NCBI GenBank assembly: GCA_003565295.1
Contig: PXCO01000254.1
Location: 1 to 64,000 of the forward strand
DNA from: Cyclobacteriaceae bacterium
GTDB taxonomy: Bacteria; Bacteroidota; Bacteroidia; Cytophagales; Cyclobacteriaceae
Direction of reading: 5' to 3'
Length of the DNA stretch: 64,000 nt
The notes beneath the pieces are model-generated. The model saw only the letters and a list, made by a program, of their open reading frames with translations. It did no database searches and was not told the origin of the DNA. The translations under genes and the position numbers were made by a program. Below, one piece after another: positions 49,601 to 58,143 of the stretch (position 1 is the first letter of the stretch; each line of letters opens with the position of its first letter).

Positions 49601-50127
49601 ATATGTAAATTATCCGTCAATTCTCCATCCATTTGCAAATTTAGGGCAGAATTGACAAATACATTTTGGCTGTTTCCAAAACTTATCCCTCTGGTGAGGC
49701 TTCCTGACTGATTTAATCTATGAGATGAAAAGACCTCTTCTCTAAAATCAAACAGTTCTTTGGCCTTAGGGCTATCCTTGAAGTAGGCCATGGAATCATA
49801 ATCTGCCATCAAGGTTCGATGGCTATAGGTGGAATGCAATGCATACGGAAAGGTGGTATAGCAGATGAAAAGGGAGTCGAAATGCAATTCCTCCGGATGC
49901 TCTATTTTAAGCAGTCCCTTACCCAAGTCGTATTCGGCATCTAAGGTATCCCCCGAAGGAGCCAACACTTTTAACGAGGGGGGATAAATGGAAAGAGAAT
50001 CGGGATGGTAAGGGTTTAATAGTACTTCTTTGGCCACCCATTTACAGGTTTCCTCTTGGGAAAAGGCACACCTAATACCCACAAAACAGACCAAAAGAAT
50101 AGCAAAAAAATACCTGCCCAAGCACAT
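46660..50127 (-). CDS. Very large exported beta-rich (probable outer-membrane) protein
   Basis: Signal peptide; YRVRGPGNERFVIILANSEKVFLDGKQLKRGFNQDYVIDYNQGEITFTPNVVITQYSRVRVDFEYAERNF; long alternating-strand C-terminal half ending ...TMVYEGRNSQGLNRVVHTGRMQVSALF. Confidence 0.8.
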   Translation of the reverse strand: MCLGRYFFAILLVCFVGIRCAFSQEETCKWVAKEVLLNPYHPDSLSIYPPSLKVLAPSGDTLDAEYDLGKGLLKIEHPEELHFDSLFICYTTFPYALHSTYSHRTLMADYDSMAYFKDSPKAKELFDFREEVFSSHRLNQSGSLTRGISFGNSQNVFVNSALNLQMDGELTDNLHIKASITDQNVPFQPEGNTQQIQDFDNVLVELYNDKFNLSAGDVVLRQRHSEFLRYYKNVQGLQFTTDYPMNGNWKASSQAAFSIAKGKFASMPLEVLEGVLGPYRVRGPGNERFVIILANSEKVFLDGKQLKRGFNQDYVIDYNQGEITFTPNVVITQYSRVRVDFEYAERNFSRSILTANHIQESEKVSFYFNYYREQDDRNRPLFVELSDRDKQLLASVGNQTEMAAVPRVDSVPFDPNRILYKKVRERNNAEEWVEYYEYSTDPEKAFFAINFIETGSGDYRRRQQLANGVVYEFVPRINGIPQGKFSIKSPLPVPTKKEMVTAGSRVKLSSHESVFAEVAFSNQDQNLFSSLENQNNTGYALKSGIVSENREFKGLDKYVFNSQVELEYNSSHFSFIDRMRYIEFDRDWGLNPENSQNAQIERIGTAHLEMRKDADNLLSYTANIRNRGEVLSGIQQSAKLHQLLGKRWRFRNDWFALNSEVGPLNNQWVRYNGELSYRSKILEPGYKLMVDRNEIRLAETDSVVNTAMNFLEHHFFLKSNDTLDYSFFVNAAWREDQFPVGGQLTPETRAFTNQYGFQKAMGNHDLKTTFTYRRLEHLMRELPEELTVMGKLDYFGNLADNNLRNELSYALGNGRELRREFVFLPVPTGEGTHTWRDDNGDGVQQLNEFYIAVNPEEKNYIKVFVPTDDYIQAYTTIFNYRLNAKFPDEWKKEKGVKRFLSRFSNNTNWNVEKKVTSAGLMERLSPVTKGINDKDLVSARSTFRSTFFFNRSSAKYGFDLSLFESQHKQLLTGGFEDLYQEDWRLNTRYNLTQHINLQVMLNKGIRQSSSDFLENRNYLILQRGLGPELALQPSSFFRASFQYQFTHKDNLFNTEMKEQAKHHQAGVNIRFAKAIKTTLNTQLKYTYIAYNGQPNSPTGYEMLQALTIGNNYIWNINWLQKIGEGLQLTMVYEGRNSQGLNRVVHTGRMQVSALF

Positions 50128-50183
50128 AACTTAATCATAAACAGCGAGGTAAAGTAATGAAATCATTTCAACAAATCCTAACC

Positions 50184-53100
50184 TTACCTCAAGAGAGGAA
50201 AAGAAAGGTAAAAAGATGTACCCTCTCCAATTTTTGTCAAAAACCAGATTCTACCTCCGGCTGTTTCCACACCCCTTTTTGCAATGGCAAGTCCCAACCC
50301 GGAACCTTCCGATTTGGTGCTAAAATTGGGAATAAATATTTTCCTCTCCAAATCCTCGGGAATGCCGGAGCCGTTGTCCTTGATTTCCAAAATCACCTCT
50401 TCACTTTCAATTTCCAGCTTTACCTCTACACAGGGCTTTCTATCTGCAGGTACCGCCTGTATGCCATTAATAATCAGGTTAGATATCACCCTTCCGAACA
50501 ATTTGGAATCTCCCAAAATGGTGACAGGTGCCACCTCAGGGGAACAGTCATGGAAAGAAAAGCAAATATCCTCCCGGTTTGAATATAGCTCAACTGCCTC
50601 TATAACCACCTGCCTAAAGTCCATGGACTCATTTTTCGGGAGGGGCATCTTTGCAAATGTGGAAAATGAAGTGGCAATATCACTCAAGGTATCCACTTGG
50701 TGAATTAAAGTCTCCACAGGTTTTTTCAACTTGGAGGGATCGTCTATTCTACCCGCCTCTTGCAACCTAAGGAGATGTTGCAGGGTAAGCTTCATGGGGG
50801 TAAGGGGATTCTTAATTTCATGTGCCACCTGTTTGGCCATTTCCCTCCATGCCGACTCTTTTTCAGTAGAGGATAAAATCCTCTTACTGGCTTCCAGCTT
50901 AGAAAGCATGTTATTGTACTCATCTACCAGCAGCCCTATTTCATCCTTAGTCGGCCAATTCATATATTCATTGGACTCCAAATCTGTAGTTTTAAGTTTC
51001 TGAGTGAGTAATTTAAAGGGATAGGTGAGATGCTTGGAAACAAAATAAGATATCGCCAGAAAGATAATAAAGATGACCACGAAAATAATGAGGATATTGC
51101 TGAACACATCGGCAATCAGGTCATTGAGCTCATCCTCCGACTCAAAGAAAGGAATGGCTATGATTGCCTGAACCCGTTGCCTCTCCACATCCCTTAATGC
51201 CAAATAGACCGTTTTATAACTTAGCTGGCTCACCTCTTCCCTTAGCAACAGTCGGTTATTTTGCGCCTCGATCAATGATGCATATGCATAAGGGTTGATA
51301 TGTTCTGTTAGAATTTTTTTATCAAATATAGTACGTTGGTTGGTAGCCATAAGACGACCATTGGGCAAATAAATATTAATATCTGTATTGGTGTTTTTGG
51401 CCAGATCGTTTAACTGATTCAGTAGCTCTTCCCTATTGATCACACCACTGGCCTGATTTTCCCAATAGCTGGTCAAGTTATCACGGATAATAGAAGCTTT
51501 TTCGAAATATTGATTATGTAGATCCTCTGTATAAGATTGCCCCAAAAACCCCATGGAAACCACACTAATCACCATCATGGGGAAGAAAAATGCAAAATTT
51601 AAGTAAAATTGAAGCTTGGTGGAATAGGTGAATTTGACTTGGTCTAAACTAAAAAACAGCACATATACAAAAATTGAAATCAAGGTCAGCAATAAATACG
51701 CTACAAAGAAAAGTGCGGTATCGGCAAGAATATAGTGCACTGGATAAGAAGGTGAAGAAATTACCACTAAATGTGTTTCGCCCTCCACGGCTAAATGATG
51801 GTAACCCTTGTAGTTAATGCCAAATTGAAAAAGGTTTTCCTCATCCAGTACATCCTCCATACCCGGATCTCTATAATTGAAAACCCCTGAACTTGTACTC
51901 AATACTCCATCCTTATAAATCGCAAAATCGTATCCTCCCATGGTTACATCAAATTCAAACCTTGAATCTGCCAGCAACTTTGGATATACTGAGTTGGTAA
52001 GCATTTTTTGTTGAGTGAGTTCTAAAAATATGGTTCCCAAAAATGAATTGCCTCTATACATGCTGATAAAGGCTGCATAGCGGTTGGGGCGCCCGGCCGC
52101 AGTACCCCTGTCATAATACAGGTTGCGGAAGCTGGTCGCGTTATCGCTGTTCATGTATAACTTCCTAAATTCCTGCAAAGGAAGTTCTTTTTCCCTGTTC
52201 AGTAGGCTCTCACCTACCCGGTTATACACCTTGACTTCTGTCTGATACTGGTCAAAATAATTACTCAGGTATATCTTTTTTATTTTTTGTTCTATGGGTT
52301 CTTTACTTAAAAAAGGATCTCCCATTCTTGACTGGATAAAAATGTCTTCTCTTACCTTCTCCATGACCTCATTGAGCAGGTATTCAGCAAACCTATTGTT
52401 TTCTTCTAGGATATTCCTACCAAATTGACGTTTTTGCTTAATGGATTCTTTCATTAAATGTTGATAGGAGGCTGTTCCGGTAATCATTGCCCCTAAAAGG
52501 CATCCAAAGAAGAAGGTAAGAAAGGTATCAAGTTCTAATTTATATAGATTATTGTAAAGACTAAAAGCGATAACAGCGCCCAAAAGCAGGAAGTGGACCA
52601 AAAAAGCCACCATCAAAGAACGGTCAAAATAAAACAACCCTGCGGCAATGGGAAGTGAAAAATAGAGCAAGTAATTGAGGGCTTTTTTCTTGTCTATCGC
52701 ACTTTTAAAAAGTACCATGTTCAACACCAAAATGGAGAAAAGTAAATATCCCGCCCCACCTAAAAATACGATGATGAGGCTAATCACCTTCACATAGTTA
52801 AAGTTAATAATGGCCACTACGTTAAGGTTCCAATCTGAGTTGCTGGCGATATTGGTGAACAAGTGATAAAATAGCAGCATAAATACCGTGGAAAAGGCAT
52901 AAGCCCCAAAAAGAAACCAGGCATTATTGTAGTTATCTCTGATCTGAATAAAATTGATCAAAAACCGTTTTCTGCTCAAAATACCAACCAACATCGTAAG
53001 TATGATCAGGCTACAAAAAACATTCAACAGCAAGTCACCCAGGCTTGGGTTTAACCAAGAGGAGCTATAATAGGAAGAATTAAAGAGGCCTGTTTCAAAA

Positions 53101-53885
53101 AAGTTCTGTGGGAACTTAAAAGTGATCATCAGTAGTCTGATGCTACTTAAAAAGACTGCAGTATAAAAAACAGATGCGAAACGCTCACCCTTATGCCATA
53201 AGGTGACAACAAAATTCCCGCCCAATAATAGAACTAAACCCAGCAGGGAAAAGAAAAAAACCAGTAACGTTCTGCTGCTGAAGGCACTCACGGACTCATA
53301 CCCCACCATAAAGGACACGGAAAAAAGATAATGCCCATTATGTTGTAAATCTAAAAAGCCCTCCTCTGGTTCTTTAGACAATTGAAACCTATCATTCCCG
53401 AAAACATCAGGGTTGTGCCCCGCTCTGATAAACTCATTTTGAATCTCAACCTTGTCGTACAGGGGGTAAACTTGTACTAGCGAAAATTCGGTGCTTCCAC
53501 GAGATAAAGTCCTTATCTTGGTAAGGTATTGACCTTTGGAGTTATCCAATAATTGAACATTCCTTTTCAGGTCTAAATCCTCAAAGGCTGGAATCATGGT
53601 AATATCCGACCAATAAACCAAGGCTCCGTCCGAGGCGAAGAGGTAAAAGGGGTGATGAGAAGTAATATTAAGCGTTTGAAAAGAAACCTGCTGATCAGGA
53701 CGGTTCTTCATCAGTATTTCAATGTAATCCTCATCAAACTCCCTAATCACTTTCCCGAGTTTTTCCTGGATTTCCGCTCCATAGGTATCCATGCCGGGAT
53801 CCTTTTTCCAAAGAAAATTCACCGCAAGGACTACCCCAATTACCAGAATGGAAGAGAATATGATTACCCGTCTTTTTTTGAGCAT
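50184..53885 (-). CDS. Sensor histidine kinase (multi-TM, HAMP, HisKA, HATPase)
   Basis: TYPFKLLTQKLKTTDLESNEYMNWPTKDEIGLLVDEYNNML (HAMP), MAKQVAHEIKNPLTPMKLTLQHLLRLQ (H box), NLIINGIQAV, DNGSGIPEDL, GSGLGLAIAKRGVE. Confidence 0.93.
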   Translation of the reverse strand: MLKKRRVIIFSSILVIGVVLAVNFLWKKDPGMDTYGAEIQEKLGKVIREFDEDYIEILMKNRPDQQVSFQTLNITSHHPFYLFASDGALVYWSDITMIPAFEDLDLKRNVQLLDNSKGQYLTKIRTLSRGSTEFSLVQVYPLYDKVEIQNEFIRAGHNPDVFGNDRFQLSKEPEEGFLDLQHNGHYLFSVSFMVGYESVSAFSSRTLLVFFFSLLGLVLLLGGNFVVTLWHKGERFASVFYTAVFLSSIRLLMITFKFPQNFFETGLFNSSYYSSSWLNPSLGDLLLNVFCSLIILTMLVGILSRKRFLINFIQIRDNYNNAWFLFGAYAFSTVFMLLFYHLFTNIASNSDWNLNVVAIINFNYVKVISLIIVFLGGAGYLLFSILVLNMVLFKSAIDKKKALNYLLYFSLPIAAGLFYFDRSLMVAFLVHFLLLGAVIAFSLYNNLYKLELDTFLTFFFGCLLGAMITGTASYQHLMKESIKQKRQFGRNILEENNRFAEYLLNEVMEKVREDIFIQSRMGDPFLSKEPIEQKIKKIYLSNYFDQYQTEVKVYNRVGESLLNREKELPLQEFRKLYMNSDNATSFRNLYYDRGTAAGRPNRYAAFISMYRGNSFLGTIFLELTQQKMLTNSVYPKLLADSRFEFDVTMGGYDFAIYKDGVLSTSSGVFNYRDPGMEDVLDEENLFQFGINYKGYHHLAVEGETHLVVISSPSYPVHYILADTALFFVAYLLLTLISIFVYVLFFSLDQVKFTYSTKLQFYLNFAFFFPMMVISVVSMGFLGQSYTEDLHNQYFEKASIIRDNLTSYWENQASGVINREELLNQLNDLAKNTNTDINIYLPNGRLMATNQRTIFDKKILTEHINPYAYASLIEAQNNRLLLREEVSQLSYKTVYLALRDVERQRVQAIIAIPFFESEDELNDLIADVFSNILIIFVVIFIIFLAISYFVSKHLTYPFKLLTQKLKTTDLESNEYMNWPTKDEIGLLVDEYNNMLSKLEASKRILSSTEKESAWREMAKQVAHEIKNPLTPMKLTLQHLLRLQEAGRIDDPSKLKKPVETLIHQVDTLSDIATSFSTFAKMPLPKNESMDFRQVVIEAVELYSNREDICFSFHDCSPEVAPVTILGDSKLFGRVISNLIINGIQAVPADRKPCVEVKLEIESEEVILEIKDNGSGIPEDLERKIFIPNFSTKSEGSGLGLAIAKRGVETAGGRIWFLTKIGEGTSFYLSFPLLR

Positions 53886-53957
53886 GGTTTAGTGTATAAC
53901 GGAAAAGAGCAAAGTTCTTACCAAACTTTGCTCCAAACTACACTGAAAATCCCTACT

Positions 53958-54206
53958 TCAAAAGGAAAATTTTTTTTTAGCCTTGGCATGCCTATACCAA
54001 AGAATACCCACCACGGCTATAAGAAGGTAAGGGGCTACAAATAAATATAAGATCCCCATGTTTAGTCCTGCACCAACTGTGGTGTCTCCATTGCTGATAT
54101 TGTTTTCCACAGTTGCCCTGCACATGGCACATTGGCCGAAAGCTTCTGCCAATCCAACAAGCAGGAATAAAACTAAGCCGGATGGAACGCTGATCAACTT
54201 CTTCAT
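53958..54206 (-). CDS. Small exported/membrane protein with CxxC (QCAMC), COX-cluster associated
   Basis: MKKLISVPSGLVLFLLVGLAEAFGQCAMCRATVENNISNG...YLFVAPYLLIAVVGILWYRH. Confidence 0.75.
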   Translation of the reverse strand: MKKLISVPSGLVLFLLVGLAEAFGQCAMCRATVENNISNGDTTVGAGLNMGILYLFVAPYLLIAVVGILWYRHAKAKKKFSF

Positions 54207-54237
54207 ACCTGAATAACCATTTTACTTTTAAATAAGT

Positions 54238-54789
54238 TTAATGTGAATAATAAGGGCTAATCATAAGATATACCACCACTCCTGTGATGGTGACATATAA
54301 CCAAATTGGATAGGCATATTTGACGGTTTTTCTGTGCTTATCGATTTTACCGGTATACCCATAATAGTAGGCAAACAAAATGGGGAAAAGGGCAACCGCT
54401 GCCAAAACGATATGAGTAAGCAGTAAAAAATAATAAACGGCTTTGACCCAACCTTCACCGCCGAAGGTAGTGCTTTCTGCCGAGGCATGATAGATCACAT
54501 AGGAAACCAAGAAGATGGCCCCAAGCCCAAATGCAGTAGTCATGGATGCCTTATGATAAGCCACATTCCCATTTTTGACAAATAGTAAACCTGCAATCAA
54601 TGCGATTGTGGCTGCAGAGTTGATAACTGCATTAAGATGCGGCAAGAAATATACCCATGATGCCCCTAATTCTAATTTGGCGGGCATAAATAAGAGCACG
54701 GCCACTAGAACAGGGACCACTACAGCTATTATGGTTATCCATTTTTGGACCCCCTTTTCAGTATCTACATTTAGTTGGTTAGTTCCCAT
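54238..54789 (-). CDS. DUF420 membrane protein (CtaM/YozB-like)
   Basis: HLNAVINSAATIALIAGLLFVKNGNVAYHKASMTTAF...HIVLAAVALFPILFAYYYGYTGKIDKHRKTVKYAYPIWLYVTITGVVVYLM. Confidence 0.88.
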   Translation of the reverse strand: MGTNQLNVDTEKGVQKWITIIAVVVPVLVAVLLFMPAKLELGASWVYFLPHLNAVINSAATIALIAGLLFVKNGNVAYHKASMTTAFGLGAIFLVSYVIYHASAESTTFGGEGWVKAVYYFLLLTHIVLAAVALFPILFAYYYGYTGKIDKHRKTVKYAYPIWLYVTITGVVVYLMISPYYSH

Positions 54790-55444
54790 GCAATAGAATT
54801 TTAGTTTCTAAAATTAATTCGTCTACCCCTTCACGCTGAGTTCCACTATAATAGCCTCTAATCCGGCCAAGTTCATCTACCAGAACGAATTTATCGCTAT
54901 GGATAAAATCATCGGGTTCCTCCTCACCATGAGTAGCCGGTAGTACAAACCCACACCTGGCTAAATCATAGGTTTCATCCCTTGGCCCGGAAAGAAAAAA
55001 CCATTTACCTTCTTTAGCCGCATGTTTAGCGGCATATCCAGCCAGTACTTCCGGAGTATCGTAGTCTGGGTCTAAGCTAATGGAATATATCTGCACCTTG
55101 TCCTGATTCCTAAAGGCATCTTGCACCCTTTCCATTTCTGCCGACATTACCGGGCAAATACTGGGACAACTAGTAAAGAAAAAATCCACTATAGTGATTT
55201 TCCCTTTCATCTGTTGACTTCCCATCAATGAACTATCGGTATGGTAAAAAGAAAATTCCGGGATATAATGTTGCTCACCTTCGGCAAAATCACACTCCCC
55301 AAAAGGATCTTCTACCCCTTCCTGATACAACACCGGTATTTCATAGGTATTTGTCCCAAAAGTTCTTAGGAAAAGAAACACCAAAATCGGAATCATCAAA
55401 ATACAGATCAACACCATGAACTGTAATAATCTTAAAGATCTCAT
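54779..55444 (-). CDS. SCO1/SenC-family copper metallochaperone
   Basis: KGKITIVDFFFTSCPSICPVMSAEMERVQDAF (CxxxC), ISLDPDYDTPEVLAGYA, IHSDKFVLVDELGRIRGYY. Confidence 0.93.
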   Translation of the reverse strand: MRSLRLLQFMVLICILMIPILVFLFLRTFGTNTYEIPVLYQEGVEDPFGECDFAEGEQHYIPEFSFYHTDSSLMGSQQMKGKITIVDFFFTSCPSICPVMSAEMERVQDAFRNQDKVQIYSISLDPDYDTPEVLAGYAAKHAAKEGKWFFLSGPRDETYDLARCGFVLPATHGEEEPDDFIHSDKFVLVDELGRIRGYYSGTQREGVDELILETKILLHGN

Positions 55445-55512
55445 ATCTTTATAACAAAAAATGGTTGAAGAATTCCCCAACCATTTCCCGTTTTTTTTAT
55501 TTTTTTTATGAA

Positions 55513-55839
55513 TTACCAGCGCATTAGGAAAATGTCAGCTCCTTCCTTCATCAAAGCTATTATCAGCCAGACCAAGAATATGAGCGGAACGATAATGGAA
55601 TAGAACAAGGGTTTTGCCTCTTCTCCCAAATGCATGAATTCCATCATTATATAATACGCCTTTACTATAGTGAGTAAAATAAATATCACATATAACAATA
55701 TCCCTCTAGGCATGGTGAAGGCAAAAACGAATTCAATCGCCGTTACCACGAGTAGTATAAGAGCCGTCAACCAAATTTTCCTTATTTTGGCGGCATCCTT
55801 AGGGATGACTTCCATTTCTTTTTTATTATCTAGCGCCAT
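55513..55839 (-). CDS. Cytochrome c oxidase subunit IV-like
   Basis: Three TM helices, IWLTALILLVVTAIEFVFAFTMPRGILLYVIFILLTIVKAYYIMMEFMHLGEE. Confidence 0.88.
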   Translation of the reverse strand: MALDNKKEMEVIPKDAAKIRKIWLTALILLVVTAIEFVFAFTMPRGILLYVIFILLTIVKAYYIMMEFMHLGEEAKPLFYSIIVPLIFLVWLIIALMKEGADIFLMRW

Positions 55840-55857
55840 GATCTATGCTTTTATTGG

Positions 55858-56628
55858 TTAAATCAAATAGAAGAAGGTGAAAACAAATACCCAAACAAGG
55901 TCCACAAAGTGCCAATATAGCCCAATTTTCTCCACCATCTCATAATGGCCTCTTTGCTGGTATATTCCCACGGCAGCTTGATAGAATGCCAAGAAAAGCA
56001 ATACCACGCCAATGGTAACGTGAAAACCATGAAAACCAGTAATAAAGAAAAATAATTGAGCAAATGCAGGAGGCCCATATTCATTTACAACAAGATTAGC
56101 TCCATACACTGTTTCTGTTACAATGTTATTAAAAGAATTTATATACGTCAACATGGTGCCATCATCCGTGCCGTGAATAAAGTGAGTCCATTCCCAAGCT
56201 TGACAACTCAAGAAGGTTATCCCCCCCAATAGTGTCCACAACAACCATTTTACCACATCATTTTTGTCATTCCTATGACCCGCTTCAACTGCCAAAACCA
56301 TTGTAACGGAACTCATGATCAAAATAAATGTCATTAACCCTACAAATACCAAAGGTAAGTGAGCTCCGTGAAAAAACGGAAAGGCATCAAATATCCTTTC
56401 AGGGATGGGCCAATACTCATTAGAACTCACGAAATCAGCAGCAGCACCTTCATAAGCGGGATAGCTCATTCGGATAGCCCCATAAGTGATCAGAAAGGCT
56501 CCAAAAGTGAATATGTCGGAAAGCAGGAAAAACCACATCATGAGTTTCCCATAGCTCGCCTTAAGGGGTTCATTTCCTCCACCCCATATCCCTCTTTTTG
56601 AGTTTACTTGAATTGCAGTCGACGACAT
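55858..56628 (-). CDS. Cytochrome c oxidase subunit III
   Basis: MMWFFLLSDIFTFGAFLITYG; GAHLPLVFVGLMTFILIMSSVTM; HGFHVTIGVVLL; YWHFVDLVWVFVFTFFYLI. ATG at 56628. Confidence 0.93.
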   Translation of the reverse strand: MSSTAIQVNSKRGIWGGGNEPLKASYGKLMMWFFLLSDIFTFGAFLITYGAIRMSYPAYEGAAADFVSSNEYWPIPERIFDAFPFFHGAHLPLVFVGLMTFILIMSSVTMVLAVEAGHRNDKNDVVKWLLWTLLGGITFLSCQAWEWTHFIHGTDDGTMLTYINSFNNIVTETVYGANLVVNEYGPPAFAQLFFFITGFHGFHVTIGVVLLFLAFYQAAVGIYQQRGHYEMVEKIGLYWHFVDLVWVFVFTFFYLI

Positions 56629-56648
56629 AACGTATAGGTTGTATATAT

Positions 56649-57230
56649 TTAATGATTCAGCAATAAAAACATAAACAAATAAAGCCACAAGGCCCCAAGA
56701 AAATGCCAATAGGTGACGCACATCTCCATTTGAGCCATATTCTGGGAATGAATTTTAAATCTCAGGGACGAAATTAACACAATAATTAGAAAAATCACAC
56801 CACTGATCAAATGTAATGCATGTAAGCCAGTGAAAACATATAGAAATGAACCTGAAGGATTCCCTACAAAATAAACATCCCTATCCACAAGTGCCACCCA
56901 ACTGTACCATTGACCTATCAAGAAGACAATTCCCAGAAAGGAAGTGATGACCAAAGCCAGTCTTAGGGTGTCCAAAGCATCCCGCTTTGCCGATAGATAT
57001 GCCCAATGCATGGTCACACTGCTAGCAATGATAACCAGGGAGGTATACCAGAAAATATCTGGTAAATTAAACTCCAGCCAATTCCCTTCCCCCTGTCTAA
57101 CAATATAGGCAGAGGTTAAGGAAGCAAAAACCATCACCACGCTCACTATGAATAGCCAAAGAGCAAATTTCTTAGGGTGCATGGATAAGGGTTGCTCTGC
57201 CCCTTCCTGATAACTTAATTTTTCTTCCAT
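56649..57230 (-). CDS. Cytochrome c oxidase subunit III family protein (second copy)
   Basis: MHPKKFALWLFIVSVVMVFASLTSAYIVRQ; FTGLHALHLISGVIFLI; VTYWHFLGALWLYLFMFLLLNH. Confidence 0.9.
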   Translation of the reverse strand: MEEKLSYQEGAEQPLSMHPKKFALWLFIVSVVMVFASLTSAYIVRQGEGNWLEFNLPDIFWYTSLVIIASSVTMHWAYLSAKRDALDTLRLALVITSFLGIVFLIGQWYSWVALVDRDVYFVGNPSGSFLYVFTGLHALHLISGVIFLIIVLISSLRFKIHSQNMAQMEMCVTYWHFLGALWLYLFMFLLLNH

Positions 57231-57236
57231 ATCGAT

Positions 57237-58139
57237 TTACACCTTGTCTAAGAGGTACGCAATTTGTACTATTGGCAGGTACAGGAAAGATCCAAACATA
57301 ATCTTTAAAGCTGACTTTCTACTACAGTCTCGCATTAAAGAAAAAGTTTGTGCCAGGAACAACACACCACATATAGTGGCAACAATCCCAGAGTTAAGCC
57401 CTGTAAGACCAAAATAAGTGGGTAAAAGACCCAATGGCAATAAAAACAGGGTGTATATCATGATTTGAAATGCAGTATTCAAGTCTTTTCCTCCACCGGA
57501 GGGAAGTAGCTTAAATCCAGCTTTCTTATAATCCTCATCACTTACCCAGGCAATGGCCCAAAAATGGGGGAATTGCCATATGAATTGGATACCGAAAATG
57601 ATTAACGCCTCATAAGTGATCGCCCCAGTAGCAGCGGTCCAACCCAGCAAAGGAGGCATCGCACCGGGTATAGCTCCTACTAGCACAGCGATTGGCCCCA
57701 CCCGCTTCAAAGGGGTATACACAAACACATATAAAACCATGCTTGACAATCCTAAAACCGTGGTTAAAGGATTGGTGAAAAACCAAAGAATCATTAAACC
57801 TAATGCAGCAGTAAAAATGGTGAACCATTGTGCTTCAAGAACAGAGATCACGTTCATTGGCAGTGGTCTTCCCTGTGTGCGTTTCATAAGGCCATCAAAC
57901 TCCCTTTCGAGAATTTCATTGGCAGCACCAGAAGCACCACTGATCAAAAATCCACCAATTACGAGGCCTGCAAGCCCCGCCCAAGAAAAAGCAGGGGATT
58001 GTTGTCCAAGAACGAACCCGAAAGCAGCAGAAAAGGTGACCAGTGCAGATAACCTTACTTTAAGCAGGTCTGCATAAGCCTTTAGCCTTAATGGCCAACT
58101 TAAATTTGTAGATTCTTTTGATATATTTAATAAACTCAT
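57237..58139 (-). CDS. ctaB: Protoheme IX farnesyltransferase (heme O synthase)
   Basis: SGAANEILEREFDGLMKRTQGRPLP; TPLKRVGPIAVLVGAIPGAMPPLLGW; QFPHFWAIAWVSDEDYKKAGFKLLP. Confidence 0.95.
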   Translation of the reverse strand: MSLLNISKESTNLSWPLRLKAYADLLKVRLSALVTFSAAFGFVLGQQSPAFSWAGLAGLVIGGFLISGASGAANEILEREFDGLMKRTQGRPLPMNVISVLEAQWFTIFTAALGLMILWFFTNPLTTVLGLSSMVLYVFVYTPLKRVGPIAVLVGAIPGAMPPLLGWTAATGAITYEALIIFGIQFIWQFPHFWAIAWVSDEDYKKAGFKLLPSGGGKDLNTAFQIMIYTLFLLPLGLLPTYFGLTGLNSGIVATICGVLFLAQTFSLMRDCSRKSALKIMFGSFLYLPIVQIAYLLDKV

Positions 58140-58143
58140 TTTC

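Noticed and set aside
50157-51003. Plus-strand ORFs of 90-141 aa opposite the histidine kinase catalytic domain
   Set aside because: Antisense to conserved HisKA/HATPase motifs; no independent start or ribosome-site support.
57616-58077. 153-aa plus-strand ORF opposite ctaB
   Set aside because: Mirror frame of a conserved membrane protein gene; no function suggested.
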